22,725 nucleotides of DNA from CAZRIP01 sp964600165. Its GTDB lineage: Bacteria > Elusimicrobiota > Elusimicrobia > UBA1565 > UBA9628. The position numbers were made by a program, and so were the translations under genes. Below the pieces are notes generated by a model. That model worked only from the letters and a program-made list of their open reading frames with translations. It searched no databases and was not told the origin of the DNA. The stretch covers positions 1 to 22,725 of the forward strand of contig CAZRIP010000062.1 of the NCBI GenBank assembly GCA_964600165.1, written 5' to 3'. Of the stretch, positions 9,652-15,322 are shown piece after piece. Position 1 is the first letter of the stretch, and each line of letters begins with the position of its first letter.

Positions 9652-9701
9652 GGGCGAGTTTACCAAATCAGCCGGTAATATGCTAACTTGGGAAAATCGC
9701 G
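9652..9701. promoter_or_regulatory. Divergent promoter region between histidine kinase and HMA-like gene
   Basis: Only 51 bases separate the two divergent start codons. On the minus strand TAAACT (9662-9657) is 6 bases before the kinase GTG, with TTAGCA as a weak -35 18 bases upstream. On the plus strand TAATAT (9675-9680) and an overlapping TATGCTAACT are possible -10 elements for the HMA-like gene; the sequence does not decide between them. Confidence 0.4.
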
Positions 9702-10091
9702 ATGGGACCGCCGCTTTTCGCCGTGCTCGCCGCCGTCGCGATCGCCGCGCCGGCGATCGCCGCCTCCCCCGCCAAGGCCCAGGCGGCGCCCGCCGAGGCG
9801 GCGGCCGCCCCCGCGGAGCGCGACTTCCCCGACTTGACCTCCGGGCGCTACGAGATCAGGCTTTCAGGCATGCTCTGCTCGGTCTGCACGCGCGCGATCC
9901 TCGCGGAGCTCGTCAAGCTCGACGACGTCGCTTCGGCGCGCGCCGACCTCGAGCGCGGGACGATCACGATCGCCGTCAAGCCCAAGCACCTGCTCACGCA
10001 GCGCACGCTCAGGCACGCGCTTCGGCGCGCGGCCAAGCGCGCCGACATCGGCACGCAGTACGACGTCGCCGCCGTCAAGTACATCCCCTAA
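9702..10091 (+). CDS. Secreted heavy-metal-associated (HMA-like) protein
   Basis: This 129-residue protein has a signal peptide (about 1-20, cleavage near AIA-AS), an Ala-rich linker to about residue 45, and one small domain. The domain contains GMLCSVC (56-62), matching the HMA metal-binding loop GMxCxxC with C59 and C62, followed by a helix (TRAILAELVKL), a strand (VASARADLERGTITIAV) and a second helix, the ferredoxin-like order of MerP/CopZ/Atx1 proteins. I infer a periplasmic metal carrier, probably Cu(I), Hg(II) or Zn(II); the metal is not decidable from sequence. No metal transporter is adjacent. It converges on the cold-shock gene with a shared terminator. The SD is weak (GGGA). Confidence 0.8.
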   Translation: MGPPLFAVLAAVAIAAPAIAASPAKAQAAPAEAAAAPAERDFPDLTSGRYEIRLSGMLCSVCTRAILAELVKLDDVASARADLERGTITIAVKPKHLLTQRTLRHALRRAAKRADIGTQYDVAAVKYIP

Positions 10092-10136
10092 AAAGAGATC
10101 GCCCCTGCGCATGCAACGCACAGGGGCGACTCTTTT
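10091..10136. terminator. Bidirectional rho-independent terminator
   Basis: The arms AAAAGAG-TCGCCCCTG and CAGGGGCGA-CTCTTTT form a near-perfect long stem, with one bulged A and a small loop around 10110-10118. An A tract lies on one side and a T tract on the other, so it terminates both the HMA-like gene (plus; its stop overlaps the first bases) and the cold-shock gene (minus). Confidence 0.92.
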
Positions 10137-10147
10137 ATTGCTTCGGC

Positions 10148-10351
10148 TTAGAGCTTCTTGACGTTCGCCGCGCGCGGACCCTTGTCCGATTCCTGGATGT
10201 CGAATTCAACGGCCTGGTTCTCGGCAAGGCTCTTGAAGCCCTCACCCAAGATCGCCGAGTGATGGACGAACAAGTCCTTAGAACCGTCGTCGGGCGTGAT
10301 GAAGCCGTAGCCCTTCTGATCGTTGAACCACTTCACTTTTCCGGTAGGCAT
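10148..10351 (-). CDS. csp: Cold-shock domain protein (CspA family)
   Basis: This 67-residue protein is a single cold-shock domain of normal length that binds single-stranded RNA/DNA as a chaperone. RNP1 is KGYGFITPDDG (about 13-23) and RNP2 is DLFVHHSAI (26-34). The MPTGKVKWFN start is the family's usual N-terminus, so I place the start at the ATG at 10351 and not at upstream in-frame codons that extend 25 basic residues into the leader. AGAGGA lies upstream as SD, though with a long gap. The 5' leader is about 75 bases, typical of csp genes whose leaders fold in a temperature-dependent way. Confidence 0.96.
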   Translation of the reverse strand: MPTGKVKWFNDQKGYGFITPDDGSKDLFVHHSAILGEGFKSLAENQAVEFDIQESDKGPRAANVKKL

Positions 10352-10434
10352 TTTTTTGCTGATCCTCTTTCTGGTACTGATTGGCCGTCGGTGCGACTTG
10401 CGCGCGCGAGGCAGGCGAAACGTCACCTGGCCGT

Positions 10435-10462
10435 ATTATAGCACGGAATGCGGACGTGTCAA
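10435..10462 (-). promoter_or_regulatory. Consensus sigma-70 promoter of the csp gene
   Basis: On the minus strand there is a perfect TTGACA (10462-10457), a 16-base spacer and a perfect TATAAT (10440-10435). Transcription should start near 10428, leaving a leader of about 77 bases. The -35 hexamer contains the TGA stop codon of the upstream DUF962 gene (10461-10459). Confidence 0.88.
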
Positions 10463-10875
10463 CGAAGAAACGCGTCTCGGATCTCGGCTAAGATCCACAT
10501 CGGCCCGACGAGCAGATGAGCGAGATTTTTGAGAAAGGCGGGGCTCTTCCCTTCGAAGCGATGCCCGGCGAATTGAAGGAGCCAGCCGAGGACGAAGAAG
10601 GCCCAGACCAGCGGGACGGGAGCGTACGCCGCCGCCGCGGCCATGGCGAAAATGACGGCCGCCATCAAAAGCGAGAGGGACACGTCCCAAGCGGCATATA
10701 AAGGAAGCACGGCCGCCGCCCAGGGGAACCACGATCCTGTCTGCGTCCAGCGCACCACGCAGAACATGATGAGCGGGATTCCCACCCTATGGCAGGCCCG
10801 GTTGCGCCAGTCCCGATGATACCCCGCATAGTCCTGCGCGAGCTTCTGATATGAATTCAAAGCGGTGCCAGGCAC
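10459..10875 (-). CDS. DUF962 / Mpo1-like membrane protein
   Basis: This small membrane protein of about 138 residues matches the DUF962 (Mpo1/YGL010w-like) family. The N-terminal motif YHRDWRNRACHRVGIPLIMF (19-38) and the C-terminal LQFAGHRFEGKSPAF (100-114) plus NLAHLLVGPMWILAEI (117-132) are characteristic. H20, H29, H105 and H120 correspond to the conserved histidines that in yeast Mpo1 hold iron for 2-hydroxy fatty acid dioxygenation; activity here is inference. Four hydrophobic helices lie between. The only start upstream of the conserved part (apart from a TTG five codons later) is a GTG at 10875 that lies inside a palindromic repeat, with an in-frame TGA 27 bases before it, so the native N-terminus may have been altered by repeat insertion. 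Base composition is somewhat less GC-rich than the neighbours. Confidence 0.82.
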   Translation of the reverse strand: MPGTALNSYQKLAQDYAGYHRDWRNRACHRVGIPLIMFCVVRWTQTGSWFPWAAAVLPLYAAWDVSLSLLMAAVIFAMAAAAAYAPVPLVWAFFVLGWLLQFAGHRFEGKSPAFLKNLAHLLVGPMWILAEIRDAFLR

Positions 10876-10896
10876 TGAAGCGAATCGTTTATTGAA
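10856..10896 (+). repeat. Left copy of a REP-like inverted repeat
   Basis: This 41-base block around the palindrome GTGCCAGGCAC (10865-10875) recurs in reverse orientation at 11140-11181 with two mismatches and one single-base gap. It contains the GTG start of the DUF962 gene and ends just before the stop of the 69-codon gene. Confidence 0.85.
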
Positions 10897-10899
10897 GAG

Positions 10900-11109
10900 T
10901 CAGTCCGTCTTGCGCGCGCCGAGCTTTTCGAGTTCGGCCTTGGCCTCCGCCAGATTCCGCTCGCAGGAGGCCAAGAATTTTTTCGCGTATTTGAGCTGGA
11001 CGTCGTCTGGCTTATAGTAGGGAATTTCGAACTTCATGTTCTCGATGGTTTGTTCGAGACCCATGATCAAGCGTTCGAGATAATCGTGTCGATCCGTTGG
11101 TTGAGGCAC
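10900..11109 (-). CDS. Small helical hypothetical protein between inverted repeats
   Basis: A GTG-started frame of 69 codons encodes a charged, mostly helical protein. The C-terminal half (KYAKKFLASCERNLAEAKAEL, one residue omitted here at the end) has a heptad-like pattern suggesting a short coiled coil. I do not recognise the family. A purine-rich AGAGAGA stretch lies about 10 bases before the GTG; an internal ATG 15 codons later is an alternative start. Its composition (about half G+C by eye) is clearly AT-richer than the surrounding genes. It lies exactly between two inverted copies of a palindromic repeat, which suggests it was brought in with, or is bounded by, a small mobile unit. The function is unknown. 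Confidence 0.6.
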   Translation of the reverse strand: MPQPTDRHDYLERLIMGLEQTIENMKFEIPYYKPDDVQLKYAKKFLASCERNLAEAKAELEKLGARKTD

Positions 11110-11139
11110 TTGAGATTCTCTCTCTTTCGCGCTGAACTT

Positions 11140-11187
11140 TTCAACAAACGATTCACTTCAGTGCCTGGCACCGCTGTTGAATCGTTT
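11140..11187 (-). repeat. Right copy of the REP-like inverted repeat, with nested hairpin
   Basis: This is the reverse complement of the block at 10856-10896. It has a nested structure: an inner palindrome GTGCCTGGCAC (11161-11171) and an outer pair of perfect 10-base arms, AAACGATTCA (11146-11155) and TGAATCGTTT (11178-11187), on nearly the same centre. It ends two bases before the stop codon of the M13 peptidase gene, and may also act as that gene's terminator hairpin. Confidence 0.85.
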
Positions 11188-11188
11188 A

Positions 11189-13231
11189 TCACCACACGCC
11201 GTTGCGCGCGGCGGGATTCATCGCGGCGCCGGGTTTACAGGAGAAGGCCTGGGCGAACTCCGGCATGTTGCTCACGGTGCCATCGACGCGAAACTGCGGC
11301 GGCGAGTGCGGATCGCTGACGGCGCGGACCTTGGCGATCTGCGGCGTGCGGTTCGTGCACCAGACTTGCGCCCAGCCGAGGAAGAAGCGCTGGCGCGGCG
11401 TGAAGCCGCCGATGTCTCGGCGATCGGCGGCGTCCAAATCCTTGTCCATCGCCGCGTAAGCGAGCTTGAGCCCGCCGTTGTCGGCCGTGTTCTCGCCGAG
11501 CGTGAGCTTGCCGTTGACGTGGATGTCTTTGGCCTTGTCGTCGCCGGCGTCGGGCAGCGCGACGAAAGCGTCGTATTCCTTGACGAGGCTCTGCGCGCGC
11601 TTCTCGAAGGCCTCGGCGTCCTCCTTCGTCCACCAATCCTTGAGGTTGCCCACGGCGTCGTAATGCCGCCCCTCGTCGTCGAAGCCGTGCGTGAGCTCGT
11701 GGCCCTCCACCGCGCCGATGCCGCCGTAGTTGACGGCGTCGTCTCCTCCGTTCGTGAAGAAAGGAGGCTTCAAGATTCCCGCGGGGAAGTTGATGTTGTT
11801 CATCTGCGGATCGTAGTACGCGTTGACGGTCGGCGGCGTCATCTCCCACTCCTGGCGATCGGCGGGCCGGCCGATCTTGTCGAGCTCGCGCTTGACCTCG
11901 AAAGCCGACGCGCGCAGCGCGTTGCCGACGAGGTCGTCGGGTTTGATCTCGAGCTTGGAATAGTCGCGCCAGCGGTCCGGGTAGCCGATCTTGTTGGCGA
12001 TGCGGGCGAGCTTCTCGAGCGCCTTCTTGCGCGTCTCCGGGCTCATCCACGGCAGGACCTTGAGATCGGCTTTCATCGCGGCCTCGATCTCGCGGACGCC
12101 CTCGCGCGTGGCCTTCTTCGCGCTCGGCGGAAAGTGCCGGTCGACGTACGCCTTGCCCAGCGCCTCGCCGAGCGCGGAGTCGACCTGCGCGACGCAGCGC
12201 TTCCAGCGGGCCTTAAGCTCTTTTTGGCCGCTCAGGCGCTTGCCGAAGAAGTCGAAGTCCTCGTTGACGAAGTCCGACGACAGCAGCCCGGCGAAGGAAT
12301 GGATGGTCTTCCAGCGCAGATAGGTCTTCCACGCCGGCAAGGGCTGGCTCGCGACGGCCTCGCCCAGACCCTTGAAGAAGCCGGGGTCGTTGACGTCGAG
12401 CTCGGCGAATCCGGGAGCCGCCATCGCCTCCGTATAATCCTTCCACGAAAAACCCGGCGTCGACTTCTGGAAATCGGCGAGCGTCATCTTATGGTGGACG
12501 TTGGCGGGCTCGCGGCGCTCGACGCGCCCCATCGCGGCCTTGGCGAGCGCGGTCTCCAGCGTCATCACGGTCCCGGCGTCGGCCGCCGCTTGCTCGGCGC
12601 TCTCGCCCGCGAGCTTGAACATGGAGGCGACGTGCGCGCGAAAGTCACGGCGCTCGTCGGAGAAGCTGTCTTTGAGGTAGTAATCTCGGTCCGGCAGCGA
12701 CCAGCCGCCTTGATCGGCCTGCGCGATCATCCGCGTGGCGTCTTGATAATCTTGACCGGAGCCGAAACCGAGGAAGCCGCTCACGCCCTCGCGGTTGAGA
12801 CGGCCGAGGAGCTTCGGAAGCTGCGCCTTGTCGGTCACCGCGTCGATCTCCTTGAAAAGAGGCTCGAGCGGCGCGGCGCGCCGCTTCTCGGCGGCGGCCT
12901 CGTCCATGCAGGCGGCGTAGTAATCGCCGATCTTCTGCGCGGTCGCGTCGCGCTTGGCGAGCGGGGCCTTCGCCTCGTCGAGGATCTCGTGGAGCTGCGC
13001 GCGGTTTTGCTCGGCGAGCTCGTTGAAGCGGCCCCACTGCGCTTGGTCGCCGGGGATCGGGTTGTTCTTCATCCAAGACCCGCACGCGAATTGATAGAAG
13101 TCGTCGCAAGGATCGACGGCGCGGTCGAGCGCGGAGGCGTCGAAGCTCGGCTTGGTTTTCGAGGCAGCGGGCGCGGGGGCGGCGGCGAAAGCGGGACGAA
13201 CGGCCATCAAGAGAGCGAAGAGAGAGTTCAT
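11189..13231 (-). CDS. pepO: M13 family zinc metallopeptidase (PepO/neprilysin-like), exported
   Basis: This 680-residue gluzincin is of the normal M13 length. A short signal peptide (about 1-17, AFA-AAP) sends it to the periplasm. The N-terminal M13 domain opens with DPCDDFYQFACGSW (40-53), and NAYYDPQMNNI (470-480) is the substrate-binding segment. The zinc site is complete: HELTH (511-515) with catalytic E512, and the third ligand E580 in GENTADNGG (579-587). The expected role is cleavage of peptides smaller than about 5 kDa. The C-terminus ends MNPAARNGVW, where the family usually ends with a CxxW pattern, so the terminal Cys is replaced by Asn. It follows the EamA transporter gene, whose stop codon lies within the -10 element TATAAT of this gene; the start codon is 9 bases after that hexamer and has no SD. 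Confidence 0.95.
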   Translation of the reverse strand: MNSLFALLMAVRPAFAAAPAPAASKTKPSFDASALDRAVDPCDDFYQFACGSWMKNNPIPGDQAQWGRFNELAEQNRAQLHEILDEAKAPLAKRDATAQKIGDYYAACMDEAAAEKRRAAPLEPLFKEIDAVTDKAQLPKLLGRLNREGVSGFLGFGSGQDYQDATRMIAQADQGGWSLPDRDYYLKDSFSDERRDFRAHVASMFKLAGESAEQAAADAGTVMTLETALAKAAMGRVERREPANVHHKMTLADFQKSTPGFSWKDYTEAMAAPGFAELDVNDPGFFKGLGEAVASQPLPAWKTYLRWKTIHSFAGLLSSDFVNEDFDFFGKRLSGQKELKARWKRCVAQVDSALGEALGKAYVDRHFPPSAKKATREGVREIEAAMKADLKVLPWMSPETRKKALEKLARIANKIGYPDRWRDYSKLEIKPDDLVGNALRASAFEVKRELDKIGRPADRQEWEMTPPTVNAYYDPQMNNINFPAGILKPPFFTNGGDDAVNYGGIGAVEGHELTHGFDDEGRHYDAVGNLKDWWTKEDAEAFEKRAQSLVKEYDAFVALPDAGDDKAKDIHVNGKLTLGENTADNGGLKLAYAAMDKDLDAADRRDIGGFTPRQRFFLGWAQVWCTNRTPQIAKVRAVSDPHSPPQFRVDGTVSNMPEFAQAFSCKPGAAMNPAARNGVW

Positions 13232-13240
13232 AGGGCGCTT

Positions 13241-13246
13241 ATTATA
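13241..13246 (-). promoter_or_regulatory. -10 element of the M13 peptidase gene
   Basis: TATAAT on the minus strand lies 9 bases before the peptidase ATG and includes the TAA stop of the preceding transporter gene (13244-13242). No good -35 is visible 16-18 bases upstream. It predicts a near-leaderless mRNA. Confidence 0.5.
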
Positions 13247-14144
13247 CTCTTATGGGGACGGGAGAGCGCCTCCTCCGCGGCGCCGACGCGACGGCGACGC
13301 CCGCGAGCACGGCCGCGATCGACGCCACCGAGCCGCCCGTGATCCGCTCCCCGCCGAACGCGGCGCCGAGCAAGAGCGCGATGATCGGGAAGATCAGCGA
13401 GATCAAGCTCAACCTGGTCGCGTCCATGAGCCGCAGGAGATGATAGTAGGTCACGAAGGTCACGACCGTGCCCGCGAGCGACAGATAGACGATGGCGAGC
13501 GCGTTCGACGGCGTCCAACGCAGCGCGGCGTAAGATTCGACGGCGACGCTCATCAAGAGCAGGCAAGCGGCGCCGATCGCCATGCCGCAGGCGTTCATCA
13601 CGAAGACGTTCATGCCGCGCCCGTGCTTCTTGACCGTCACGAGGTTGACCGACGCGCCGATCGCCGACGCGAGGCAGACCGCCATCCCCCAGAACTGCCT
13701 GCCGGCCACGGCCTCGCCGGTCCAAAACAGGGCCACCGTCCCCGCCATCCCGAGCGCGATGCCCGCGACTTTCATCGCGGTGAGCGACTCGGCGCGCGTC
13801 CAGAAGCGGCTCAAGAGCGCCGTCGCCAGCGGCATCGTGCAATAAAGCACGGCCGAAACGCCGCTCGAGACGTACTGCTCGGCCCAATAGACGCCGGCGT
13901 AGCACGCGGTGAAGCTCAAGAAGCCGCACGACAGCACGGCCTTGCGCCCGTCGCGATCCATCTTGAGCGGCAGCCGCCGCCAGGCGACGATCGCAAAAAG
14001 CACGGCGGCCGCCAGCGCGAAGCGCAGGCCGGCGCCGAGAAACGGCGGCACGCCGACCAGCCCGACCTTGATGGCGAGCCACGTCGACCCCCAGATCAGG
14101 CAGAGCAGGGTATAAAGGAGGGCGATCGCGGCGGGGCTGTCCAC
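13242..14144 (-). CDS. EamA/DMT family transporter
   Basis: This 300-residue inner-membrane protein has about ten hydrophobic helices arranged as two EamA repeats. The first begins LLYTLLCLIWGSTWLAIKVG (about 9-28), the classic N-terminus of drug/metabolite exporters of the RhaT/YedA type; the second begins around residue 155 with GMAVCLASAIGASVN. The family exports amino acids or small metabolites, and the substrate cannot be told. The GTG start is 3 bases after the TAG stop of the upstream lipoprotein gene, so they are co-transcribed. The C-terminus is a short Arg-rich tail. Confidence 0.92.
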   Translation of the reverse strand: MDSPAAIALLYTLLCLIWGSTWLAIKVGLVGVPPFLGAGLRFALAAAVLFAIVAWRRLPLKMDRDGRKAVLSCGFLSFTACYAGVYWAEQYVSSGVSAVLYCTMPLATALLSRFWTRAESLTAMKVAGIALGMAGTVALFWTGEAVAGRQFWGMAVCLASAIGASVNLVTVKKHGRGMNVFVMNACGMAIGAACLLLMSVAVESYAALRWTPSNALAIVYLSLAGTVVTFVTYYHLLRLMDATRLSLISLIFPIIALLLGAAFGGERITGGSVASIAAVLAGVAVASAPRRRRSPVPIRV

Positions 14145-14147
14145 GGC

Positions 14148-14633
14148 CTACTTGAGCTTGGACAGGATCCGGACGAACTCTGCGCCGACGTCGTCGGGGC
14201 TCGCGAACGCCTTGCCTTTGCGCGGGCGCATGATCGCGTGCAGCACGGAGTTCCCCGTCTCGCCCTCGACCAGCGTGACCGTGGCGAAGCTCCAATCCGG
14301 GGCCATGCGGCCGAAGACGACGGCGTCGGCGCCGACCTTGGTGCGAAGCAGCTCGAGAGCCTCGATCCCCAGGCCCAACTCCCTGTCGGGCTTGTGCTCC
14401 TCGAGGACCTTGAGGAGCTCCTTGTGGTCGACGGGCTCGTAGCCGGCGCCCTCGAGGGCGGCCTCGATCGCGACGGCGACCTGCGGCCCACGGCCCGTCT
14501 TGTCGCCGAAAGGCGAGGCGCCGATGCGGCGGAAGGCGCGGAACTCGACCGCTTCCTCGGGCAGGACCTTCGATTTGGGCGCGCAGCCCGCCAGCACCGT
14601 CAGAGCGGCGAGGGCGAGCCAGAGTGATCGCAC
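14148..14633 (-). CDS. Predicted outer-membrane/periplasmic lipoprotein
   Basis: This 161-residue protein has a lipobox: a hydrophobic signal ending LAGC with the lipidated C17. The mature part (RIGASPFGDKTGRGPQVAVA, then VDHKELLKVLEEHK and VGADAVVFGRM) has the alternating pattern of the CsgG/LpoB-like nucleotide-independent fold, in which a variant 'PF.D.TG' strand is followed by an 'AD.vv.G' strand. I rate that assignment as moderate and do not claim a specific function. The GTG start is forced: TAA lies in frame 6 bases upstream inside TATAAG, a likely -10 element, so the mRNA should be leaderless. It is first in an operon with the EamA transporter. Confidence 0.75.
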   Translation of the reverse strand: MRSLWLALAALTVLAGCAPKSKVLPEEAVEFRAFRRIGASPFGDKTGRGPQVAVAIEAALEGAGYEPVDHKELLKVLEEHKPDRELGLGIEALELLRTKVGADAVVFGRMAPDWSFATVTLVEGETGNSVLHAIMRPRKGKAFASPDDVGAEFVRILSKLK

Positions 14634-14662
14634 GACGTCTTATATCATTTATAGAATCGGCC
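14634..14662. promoter_or_regulatory. Divergent overlapping promoters for lipoprotein and ceramidase-like genes
   Basis: This short AT-rich island holds two back-to-back -10 hexamers: TAGAAT on plus (14652-14657), 5 bases before the GTG at 14663, and TATAAG on minus (14644-14639), 5 bases before the GTG at 14633. Each promoter's upstream region lies in the other gene, so the two polymerases would compete. Confidence 0.55.
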
Positions 14663-15322
14663 GTGCCCGGCCCGCGCGAGATCGTGCCTCTGCCGCCCGG
14701 CTGCCCTTGGTCCGGCTGGGCGCCGCCGGACATCCAGCATTGCGAGGCGAACGTCCGCGGCTGGATCACGACGCCGGCGAACGCGTGGTCGAACCTCGCG
14801 TATCTCGCGGCCGCGGCTTGGTTATGGAGACGCGACCGGCGCTTCGCCCTCGCCGCGCTGTTCGTGGGCGCGACGTCCTTCGCGTTCCACGCCTCTTTCA
14901 CCGCGACCGGGCAAGTCCTCGACTACCTCGGCATGTTCGGCTATCTCGGGCTGCTGCTCGCGCTTTCGCTCGAGCGCTTGGGCGCCGCTTCGTTCGCGAA
15001 AGGCTTCGCGCTCGTCGTCGCGGCCGGGCTCGCGGGCTTCGCCGCGCTGCGTGCGGCGGGCGCCGGAGTGCAATGCGTCATCGTCGCGCTCGCGGCGGCG
15101 GCGCTCGGCGCGGAAGCGCTCGTCTTCGCGCGCGAGCGAAGACGAGACTACCGTCCCTTGCTCGCGGGCCTCGCGCTCACGCTCGCGGGACTCGTCCTGT
15201 GGGTCCTGGACTATAAAAGGATCGTCTGCGATCCCGACGACCATCTCTTCCAGGCTCACGCGGCGTGGCACGTGCTGACCGCGGCCGCCATCCCGTTCCT
15301 CGCTTCATTCTACGCGGGCTGA
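14663..15322 (+). CDS. Ceramidase-like (CREST superfamily) membrane hydrolase
   Basis: This polytopic membrane protein of about 219 residues has seven or so hydrophobic helices and the residues of the alkaline ceramidase/CREST family: HCE (26-28), PANAWSNLAYL (38-48), SFAFHAS with H76, LDYLGM with D87, and near the C-terminus CDPDDHLFQAHAAWHVL with paired His residues. In the family these His/Asp residues hold a zinc ion that hydrolyses an amide bond in a lipid; the bacterial substrate is unknown. I choose the GTG at 14663 because it follows TAGAAT by 5 bases and a Pro-rich start is usual; an in-frame GTG at 14624 would add 13 residues but lies before the promoter. Its TGA abuts the stop of the convergent gene with no base between. 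Confidence 0.8.
   Translation: MPGPREIVPLPPGCPWSGWAPPDIQHCEANVRGWITTPANAWSNLAYLAAAAWLWRRDRRFALAALFVGATSFAFHASFTATGQVLDYLGMFGYLGLLLALSLERLGAASFAKGFALVVAAGLAGFAALRAAGAGVQCVIVALAAAALGAEALVFARERRRDYRPLLAGLALTLAGLVLWVLDYKRIVCDPDDHLFQAHAAWHVLTAAAIPFLASFYAG

Noticed and set aside
10352..10426. N-terminal extension of the cold-shock protein by 25 residues
   Set aside because: The predicted transcription start is within this stretch and the family starts at the later Met.
10856..11187. CRISPR array
   Set aside because: There are only two inverted copies of one repeat and no regularly spaced units.
11177..13342. Plus-strand frame of 721 codons opposite the M13 peptidase
   Set aside because: Shadow frame; the peptidase on the other strand has the full zinc site.
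13228..14901. Minus-strand frame of 557 codons spanning the EamA and lipoprotein genes
   Set aside because: It is a third-frame shadow; the two smaller genes have membrane and lipobox signatures.
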